Positions 13,465-18,334 of a stretch of DNA of 18,334 bases are shown piece after piece. Origin of the DNA: an uncultured Collinsella sp. (lineage in GTDB: Bacteria > Actinomycetota > Coriobacteriia > Coriobacteriales > Coriobacteriaceae); the NCBI GenBank assembly GCA_900552735.1, contig USBA01000015.1, positions 1 to 18,334 on the forward strand, in the 5' to 3' direction. The notes below the pieces were generated by a model. The model worked only from the letters and a program-made list of their open reading frames with translations, did no database searches and was not told the origin of the DNA. The translations under genes and the position numbers were made by a program. Position 1 is the first letter of the stretch; each line of letters starts with the position of its first letter.

Positions 13465-14853
13465 CTATTTTTTGAGCGCGGCCAGGGCGGGATCAACCGG
13501 CGCGGGAGCCTCCAGGTCGGAGACCTTCACAATGCCGTTTTCGTCGGAGAAGGCACGGTAAATGGTCTGAATCGCCAGGTCGAAGTCCTTCTCCTCGACA
13601 CCGATAATGATGTTGATCTCGTCGCAGCTCTGCGAAATCATGCGCACGCTCACGCCGGCCTGACCAAGCATGCCAAACAGATGGCCCGAGATGCCTGCAC
13701 GGCCGCGCAGGTTACGACCGACGGTCGCGATAAGCGCCAAGCCCTCGACAACCTCGATCTCGAGCGGCTCGACCTCCTGCTGAATGTCGCCCACGAGCGA
13801 GTACAGCGAGTCGTGAACGTCCTGCTCCTGCACCACGGCGCCAAAGCGGTCGACACCGGTGGGCATGTGCTCGACGGAAACGTCATAGCGCTCGAAGACC
13901 GAAAGCGCACGGCGCATAAAGCCGACACGGGGCTTGGTGCGGTCGCGGGCAACGTTGATGGCGACAAAGCCGCGCTTGCCGGTCACGCCGGTAATGATAG
14001 GCTCCGCCTCACCCTCGTCGGCCGTCTCGCTAATGATGGTGCCGGGGTCCTGCGGCGCATTGGTGTTCTTGATGACCAGCGGAATGCCTGCCTCGCGCAC
14101 GGGGAAAACGGCCTCCTCGTGCAGGACGCTTGCGCCCATGTACGAAAGCTCGCGCAGCTCCTCGTAGGTAACGCGCGCAATGGGCTGAGCCTCGGGAACA
14201 ATACGCGGATCGGCAGAATAGAAGCCCGAAACGTCGGTCCAGTTCTCGTACAGATCGGCGCCAAGGCACTTGGCCAGAATCGAGCCCGAGATATCGCCGC
14301 CGCCTCGATCGAGCAGCTTAATCTGGCCCTCACGCGTCGCGCCGTAGAAACCGGGCATAACAAAGCCACCCTGCTGGCCGTACTCCTGCACCAGCTCGGA
14401 GGTGCGGTTCATGCTGAGCGTACCATCGTGATGGAACGCCACAACCGTCGCGGCGTCCAGGAACGGCAGGCCCAGGTACTCGGCCATCAGACGGGCGGTA
14501 AAGTACTCGCCGCGGCTCACGAGCTCCTCGGTGGAGTAGCCGCCCGAGCGGGCGCGCTCGGCAAAGGCTGCGAACTCCTCGCGGATGGGATAGGTGAGCT
14601 CCAGCTCGTCAGCGATATCAAAATAGCGCTGGCCAATGTCCTCGAGCAGCTCCTCACACGACACGTGATATTTAACGTGCGCGTTAACCAAGTAGAGCAG
14701 GTCGGTCACCTTGGTGTCGCCCTTAAAGCGGCGACCGCAGGCGGAAACCACCACAAAACGGCGGGCAGGGTCGGCATCGACGATGGCCTTGATCTTCTTG
14801 AAGTGTTCGGCGTCGGCGACCGACGAGCCGCCAAACTTGGCAATTTTTATCAT
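13465..14853 (-). CDS. lysC: Aspartate kinase
   Basis: This 462-residue enzyme phosphorylates aspartate in the first step of the aspartate pathway. The kinase domain opens with KFGGSS at 6-11. It contains the substrate-binding DLYENWTDVSGFYSADPR stretch at about 200-217 and the LSYMGASVLHEEAVFPV block. Two C-terminal ACT domains (about 315-445) include the typical ISGHLFGMLGQAGVSVRMISQS sensor region (about 398-419), so feedback inhibition by lysine and/or threonine is likely. The nucleotide-site motif reads RGGGD (183-187) where many homologues have RGGSD. The start is ATG at 14853, with an AAAGG some 14 bases upstream, a rather distant ribosome site. It is divergent from thrC across 103 bases, too short for a lysine riboswitch, and none is visible. 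It is not fused to homoserine dehydrogenase. Confidence 0.97.
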   Translation of the reverse strand: MIKIAKFGGSSVADAEHFKKIKAIVDADPARRFVVVSACGRRFKGDTKVTDLLYLVNAHVKYHVSCEELLEDIGQRYFDIADELELTYPIREEFAAFAERARSGGYSTEELVSRGEYFTARLMAEYLGLPFLDAATVVAFHHDGTLSMNRTSELVQEYGQQGGFVMPGFYGATREGQIKLLDRGGGDISGSILAKCLGADLYENWTDVSGFYSADPRIVPEAQPIARVTYEELRELSYMGASVLHEEAVFPVREAGIPLVIKNTNAPQDPGTIISETADEGEAEPIITGVTGKRGFVAINVARDRTKPRVGFMRRALSVFERYDVSVEHMPTGVDRFGAVVQEQDVHDSLYSLVGDIQQEVEPLEIEVVEGLALIATVGRNLRGRAGISGHLFGMLGQAGVSVRMISQSCDEINIIIGVEEKDFDLAIQTIYRAFSDENGIVKVSDLEAPAPVDPALAALKK

Positions 14854-14905
14854 GGCGTGGAGGTTACCTTTCTAAAAGCCTCTGCGAACCTATTTTGCGC
14901 GCTCT

Positions 14906-14940
14906 GATACCATGGTTTCACCGATTGGGACCAAGGTATC
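14906..14940. promoter_or_regulatory. Inverted repeat in the lysC-thrC divergent spacer
   Basis: GATACCATGGT (14906-14916) and ACCAAGGTATC (14930-14940) are inverted with one A-A mismatch around a 13-base centre. It lies 16 bases before the thrC start and could be an operator serving both divergent genes or a hairpin in the thrC leader. No regulator is known for it. Confidence 0.45.
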
Positions 14941-14956
14941 CGAGGAGCACTGTTAT

Positions 14957-16474
14957 ATGGGAACTTATCATAGTACACGAGGACGCACTTTATCATGCTC
15001 AAGTAAGGTGGCAATCCGCACCGGCATAGCTCCCGACGGGGGTTTGTTTGTCTCGGACGAGCTCGGCACCCAGCAGGTCGATATCAGCTCGCTTGCATAT
15101 AAATCGTACTTTGAAATCGCTCAAGATGTGTTGGGAATGTTACTGAACGATTACACGGACGAAGAAATTTCGGCGTGTGTCGACGAGGCATACCGCGGCA
15201 CGTTCGCGAGCGAAGAGGTTACGCCGCTCGTCAAACTCGACGCCGCACCGGGCGCCGACGCCCCGCAAACCTATGTGATGGAGCTCTTTGGCGGCCCCAC
15301 GAGCGCCTTTAAGGACGTCGCCCTGCAGATGCTTCCCCGTCTGATGGCCCGCACCTCTGCCAAGGACGGCGGCGCCGAGCGCATCATGATCGTCACCGCC
15401 ACGTCGGGCGACACGGGCAAGGCAGCACTCGCCGGCTTTGCCGACGCCCCGGGCACGGGCATCACCGTCTTTTATCCCGAGGGCAAAGTCAGCCGCGTAC
15501 AGAATCTGCAGATGTCCACTCAGGAGGGCGATAACGTCGCCGTCTGCGGCATCCGCGGCAACTTTGACGACGCCCAGAGCGCCGTCAAGCGCATCTTTGC
15601 CGATAAGGAGCTTGCCGAGCGTCTGGAGGCCGCAGGCACGGTGCTTTCGAGTGCCAACTCCATCAACGTCGGCCGTCTGGTACCGCAGGTCGTCTACTAC
15701 TTTGCCGCCTATGCGCAGCTGTTGCGCGCCGGCGCCATCGAGGCCGGCGACGCCGTGGAGTTCTGCGTACCGACCGGCAACTTTGGCGATATCCTGGCCG
15801 GTTACTATGCCAAGCGCATGGGTCTGCCCGTCGCCAAGCTCATCGTCGCGAGCGACAAGAACAACGTGCTGGCTGACTTCCTGACCACCGGCGTCTACGA
15901 CCGCAACCGCCCGTTCTTCACGACCATCTCGCCTTCGATGGACATCCTCATCAGCTCTAACCTGGAGCGCATGCTCTACTTCCTGTCCGATGGCGACTGT
16001 GAGCTCGTTGCCGGCCTTATGGAGCAGCTTGCCCAGACCGGCCGCTACGAGGTGCCCGCCGAGCTGCTGGCCAAGATCCAGAGCGTGTTTGGCTGCGGCT
16101 GGGCCAGCGAGGACGAGATCCGCACTGCCATCAAGAGCTGCTGGGATGCGAACGGCTACGTGATTGACCCGCACACCGCTTGCGGCTATCACGTCTTTGA
16201 GCAGGTCGCTCCCGCCGAGGGCGCCAAGGCCCGCGTGCTGCTTTCGACCGCCAGCCCCTACAAGTTCCCGCGCGCCTGCTGCGACGCCCTGGGACTCAAC
16301 GTTCCCGAGGACGACTTTGAGGCCATGCGCGTGCTCGAGCAGGCAACCAACACGGTCGCCCCGACCCAGCTCGCCGAACTCGAATCCAAACCCATCCGCT
16401 TCGAAGACGTCTGCGACGTCGATGAGATGGCAAGCTACGTCGAGTCCGCAGCAAAAAAGATGGCTACCAACTAA
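14957..16474 (+). CDS. thrC: Threonine synthase
   Basis: This 505-residue PLP enzyme converts O-phosphohomoserine to threonine. The N-terminal GTYHSTRGRTLSCSSKVAI block and APDGGLFV motif are typical of the long (fungal/Gram-negative-like) ThrC class. The PLP lysine is Lys119 in GGPTSAFKDVALQ, and the phosphate-binding TATSGDTGKAALAGF lies near 151-165. Length agrees with this class. The start is ATG at 14957, because GAGGAG lies 9 bases upstream; an in-frame ATG at 14912 has no such site and would add an unconserved leader. It is followed by a strong terminator and a long palindrome before thrB, so the two threonine genes may not be co-transcribed. Confidence 0.97.
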   Translation: MGTYHSTRGRTLSCSSKVAIRTGIAPDGGLFVSDELGTQQVDISSLAYKSYFEIAQDVLGMLLNDYTDEEISACVDEAYRGTFASEEVTPLVKLDAAPGADAPQTYVMELFGGPTSAFKDVALQMLPRLMARTSAKDGGAERIMIVTATSGDTGKAALAGFADAPGTGITVFYPEGKVSRVQNLQMSTQEGDNVAVCGIRGNFDDAQSAVKRIFADKELAERLEAAGTVLSSANSINVGRLVPQVVYYFAAYAQLLRAGAIEAGDAVEFCVPTGNFGDILAGYYAKRMGLPVAKLIVASDKNNVLADFLTTGVYDRNRPFFTTISPSMDILISSNLERMLYFLSDGDCELVAGLMEQLAQTGRYEVPAELLAKIQSVFGCGWASEDEIRTAIKSCWDANGYVIDPHTACGYHVFEQVAPAEGAKARVLLSTASPYKFPRACCDALGLNVPEDDFEAMRVLEQATNTVAPTQLAELESKPIRFEDVCDVDEMASYVESAAKKMATN

Positions 16475-16487
16475 AACCCCTTATAAG

Positions 16488-16518
16488 GCGCCGGCGAAAG
16501 CCGGCGCACCTTCTTTTA
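16488..16518 (+). terminator. Rho-independent terminator after thrC
   Basis: GCGCCGGC (16488-16495) and GCCGGCGC (16500-16507) form a perfect 8-bp stem with a GAAA tetraloop, followed by ACCTTCTTTT. It begins 13 bases after the thrC stop. Confidence 0.85.
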
Positions 16519-16555
16519 TCAGAAACCCACCGGGATGATGACGAGCTGACATGCG

Positions 16556-16661
16556 GGTCTGCCTGTTTAGTTCGTCGCGAGTTCCGCACGAGCCGGAAAG
16601 CACTTAATGTGCTTTCCGAGCGAGCCAGGACTGCCCGAGCAGCGAACTAAACAGGCAGACC
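16556..16661. repeat. 106-bp palindromic element between thrC and thrB
   Basis: The outer arms GGTCTGCCTGTTTAGTTCG (16556-16574) and its complement at 16643-16661 are perfect over 19 bp. The inner hairpin CGGAAAGCAC-TTAAT-GTGCTTTCCG (16594-16618) is also perfect. Its right part contains GAGCAGCGAAC (16638-16648), found again in the element after thrB at 17768-17778. The right arm ends only 15 bases before the thrB start, next to its CAGGAG ribosome site, so the fold may influence thrB translation. Confidence 0.8.
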
Positions 16662-16676
16662 GCCCAGGAGATTCCC

Positions 16677-17558
16677 ATGATCAAAATCACCGTCCCCGCC
16701 ACCAGCGCGAACCTAGGCATTGGCTACGACACCCTCGGCATGGCCGTCAGCCTCTACTCGCACTTCACCTTCGAGCGCGCCGACAAGCTCACCATCTCGG
16801 GCTGCCCCGAGGAATTCCAAAACGAGAACAACCTGGTCTACGTTAGCTTTGTCGATGCACTGGCCGCATGGGGCGAGCCGGCCTTCCCCGTCGCCATCGA
16901 CATTCAGACTGACGTTCCCGTCGCCCGCGGCCTGGGCTCCAGCTCCACCTGTGTCGTCGCCGGCATTATGGCCGCCGCCGCGCTGACAGGCCACACCGTC
17001 GACCGTGCCGAGCTCGTCCGCATTGCCACCGAGGTCGAGGGCCATCCCGATAACGTCGCCCCCGCTATCCTGGGCGGCGCCGTCTGCTCCTTTACGCCGA
17101 CCGATTCGCTCCCCCAGTGCCTGCGCTACGAGGTGAGCGATCGCCTGCGTTTTATTACCGTGATTCCGCCCTACGAGGTACACACGAGTGAGGCGCGCAA
17201 GGTCGTGCCGCAGGAGATTCCGCTTTCCACCGCCGTATGGCAGATGGGCCGCATCGCCGGCATGACGCGCGGTCTCGAGACCGGCGATCTGGACCTGATT
17301 GCCGCCGCCAATGACGACCGCATCCAGGAACCCTATCGTCGCCGTCTGATTCCCGACTACAACGCCGTGCGCGACACCTGCCTTAACGGCGGCGCCAAGA
17401 CCATCTGGATCAGTGGCTCCGGCTCGACCCTCATGGCCGTAACCGACGATACCATCGTGGCGAAGTTCCTGCAGGTCAAGCTGCGCGAGCAGTTCCCCAA
17501 ATGTGACACGCATATTCTGACGTGCGACACGGAAGGCGCTCAAATCGAGTACTTGTAG
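16677..17558 (+). CDS. thrB: Homoserine kinase
   Basis: This 293-residue GHMP kinase phosphorylates homoserine to O-phosphohomoserine, the substrate of the threonine synthase encoded upstream. The N-terminal VPATSANLGIGYDTLGMA motif (6-23), the ATP-binding PVARGLGSSS motif at 81-90, the GHPDNVAPAILGG segment and the C-terminal ISGSGSTLMAV motif are all present. Length is normal. The start is ATG at 16677, with CAGGAG 7 bases upstream. A terminator and the 106-bp palindrome separate it from thrC, so it either has its own promoter within or after the palindrome or depends on read-through. Confidence 0.97.
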   Translation: MIKITVPATSANLGIGYDTLGMAVSLYSHFTFERADKLTISGCPEEFQNENNLVYVSFVDALAAWGEPAFPVAIDIQTDVPVARGLGSSSTCVVAGIMAAAALTGHTVDRAELVRIATEVEGHPDNVAPAILGGAVCSFTPTDSLPQCLRYEVSDRLRFITVIPPYEVHTSEARKVVPQEIPLSTAVWQMGRIAGMTRGLETGDLDLIAAANDDRIQEPYRRRLIPDYNAVRDTCLNGGAKTIWISGSGSTLMAVTDDTIVAKFLQVKLREQFPKCDTHILTCDTEGAQIEYL

Positions 17559-17590
17559 CGCCCTGCCTCATTGCTCTCACCGGTCCCCTT

Positions 17591-17786
17591 GGGGCTTACC
17601 CTGAAAACGTCCTCGATCATGAATTGCCCCGTCGTGGGGGGGGGGGGGGGGGGGGGGGGGGTGGGGCAATTTTTTTGGGGTTTTTTTTTTGGGGGCCACC
17701 CCCAAGGGGGACCTGCGCAGCCTCGACAGGATAATCGCATTCGCTGATTTAATCTTGCGTTCCTTCGGAGCAGCGAACAAGGAACC
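17591..17786. repeat. Degraded relative of the 128-bp palindrome, interrupted by homopolymers
   Basis: Two blocks match the element after asd at the same internal distances. GGGCTTA plus AACGTCCTCGATCATG (17592-17598, 17606-17621) matches 12135-12165 with one change in the second part. CCTTCGGAGC...ACAAGG..CC (17762-17786) matches 12185-12209 in 21 of 25 positions. The small stem is kept by pairing changes, CTTG-TTC/GAACAAG here against CTTGTCC/GGACAAG there. Complete outer arms are not found. The middle is replaced by runs of G and T. Confidence 0.6.
17636..17695. other. G26 homopolymer and adjacent G/T runs, possible assembly artefact
   Basis: A run of 26 G (17636-17661) is followed by TGGGGCAAT, then T and G runs including T10 (17681-17690) and G5 (17691-17695). 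AATTGCCCC (17622-17630) and GGGGCAATT (17663-17671) flank the G run as an inverted pair. No gene uses it. The rest of the 431-base spacer, 17787-17989, shows a GGGGC-AAA-GCCCC hairpin near 17809-17821 and nothing else I can name. Confidence 0.6.
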
Positions 17787-17989
17787 CTTCACGATACGGA
17801 AAGATTTGGGGGCAAAGCCCCTGGCCTCCCCTACGTTAACTTCGCTGGCGGCGGCTACAGGAACCTACGCTCTGGAAAGTCGCCGGGCTGATTTTTTGGC
17901 TTCTATTTGATAAAGACGCACTTCCCAGCATCTCATTCGCCCTATAGCTCTGTTTTAATTTCTAATTGATGATCGATGCGTGGCGTCAT

Positions 17990-18253
17990 CTAATTATCTT
18001 CGCTACTCAAAACAGCCCCAAGTTTACGTACTAGCGTCTCAACAGTAATTCCGAGTGCATCCGCATAGACAAACTGCTCATAAACCCTAAGGCTACGTTC
18101 CCCGGTCTCGACCTTTGAGATGAACGACTGAGGTACCCCCAGTTTCTTTGCGAGTTCAACCTGAGTGATACCTTGCTCCCGACGAATCTGGGAAAGGCAT
18201 TTTCCGCATGTCCTGTTAGCATCAACGTTCATGCCGTTTACGCTATATTCCAT
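17990..18253 (-). CDS. XRE-family helix-turn-helix transcriptional regulator
   Basis: This protein of 87 residues (from ATG at 18253) is a compact Cro/C1-type repressor. The helix-turn-helix spans about residues 20-75, with the typical QIRREQGITQVELAKKLGVPQSFISKVETGER pattern (about 22-53), followed by a dimerisation helix and YADALGITVETLV. No catalytic or ligand domain is present. The start is uncertain: ATG at 18253 and an in-frame TTG at 18268 are possible, and neither has a strong ribosome site. A perfect inverted repeat just upstream of the start suggests self-repression. No toxin, HipA kinase or other partner gene follows on the minus strand before 17559; a partner on the other side would lie outside the window, beyond 18334. 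Size and operator resemble HipB-like antitoxins, but this is not proven. Confidence 0.9.
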   Translation of the reverse strand: MEYSVNGMNVDANRTCGKCLSQIRREQGITQVELAKKLGVPQSFISKVETGERSLRVYEQFVYADALGITVETLVRKLGAVLSSEDN

Positions 18254-18257
18254 TTTG

Positions 18258-18280
18258 ATATATCCCAAACTGGGATATAT
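18258..18280. promoter_or_regulatory. Probable operator of the XRE regulator
   Basis: ATATATCCCA (18258-18267) and TGGGATATAT (18271-18280) are perfect 10-bp inverted arms with an AAC spacer. It lies directly upstream of the ATG at 18253 and overlaps the AT-rich promoter region, where an autorepressor would act. Its TATCC...GGATA core recalls the E. coli HipB operator, with 7 instead of 8 bases between the halves. Confidence 0.65.
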
Positions 18281-18334
18281 TTATGTCACCAGCCATTCCG
18301 CTTATCAAAAATGCCCATCGCAGATTCATAGCTA

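Noticed and set aside
13681..14907. 408-codon open frame antisense to lysC, and similar long antisense frames at 1894-2775, 5185-6246 and 15140-16192
   Set aside because: They lie opposite genes with unmistakable motifs, have no recognisable domain and reflect the high GC of third codon positions.
14854..14956. Lysine riboswitch or T-box before lysC or thrC
   Set aside because: The spacer is 103 bases, too short for a lysine riboswitch, and no T-box consensus or antiterminator was seen.
17522..17734. Small reading frame crossing the G run
   Set aside because: It is poly-glycine from the homopolymer, overlaps the end of thrB and has no ribosome-binding site.
17990..18253. Complete toxin-antitoxin module
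   Set aside because: Only the XRE regulator is visible; no toxin-sized frame adjoins it within the window.

Overview
The window reads as chromosomal DNA of a high-GC gut actinobacterium of the class Coriobacteriia, most like Collinsella. This assignment is an inference from base composition, protein character and the many small palindromic repeats; I could not run a search. Coding density is high and no tRNA, rRNA, CRISPR array, transposase or phage gene is visible. Genes are mostly conventional; the unusual content lies between them.

Layout. (1) 172-3644, minus strand: a two-gene ABC export operon (ATPase, then a large FtsX/MacB-type permease), closed by a likely terminator near 66-106. (2) 3916-4554, plus: a GyrI-like small-molecule-binding protein with a near-ideal LexA (SOS) box at 3846-3859 in its promoter. 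(3) 4843-6890, minus: an OmpR-family response regulator and its histidine kinase, overlapping by 4 bp. (4) 7189-10853, plus, divergent from the two-component genes: a small one-pass membrane protein, a GT2 dolichol-phosphate-mannose-synthase-like transferase and a GT39 (YkcB/ArnT-like) membrane glycosyltransferase. The shared divergent region carries direct CTTAGC repeats at OmpR-type spacing, so the regulator probably controls this glycosylation operon. (5) 10941-11519, minus: an O6-alkylguanine-DNA alkyltransferase. (6) 12266-17558: aspartate-family amino acid genes, asd and lysC on minus and thrC and thrB on plus. They supply aspartate semialdehyde and convert homoserine to threonine; homoserine dehydrogenase is not in the window. 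(7) 17990-18253, minus: an orphan XRE-type repressor with a perfect 10-bp inverted repeat just upstream of its start.

The most interesting material is a collection of small repeats. A 47-bp palindromic repeat occurs three times: upstream of the ABC operon, directly after the histidine kinase stop codon, and in frame inside the GT39 gene, where it encodes part of a loop between membrane segments. A second hairpin type occurs twice at 4664-4769. A 174-bp element with 27-bp terminal inverted repeats lies at 11685-11858, followed by three tandem GC-rich hairpins. A 128-bp near-complete palindrome lies after asd and shares two spaced sequence blocks with a damaged relative after thrB. A third long palindrome separates thrC from thrB. 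The element after thrB holds a 26-base G run that may be an assembly artefact.
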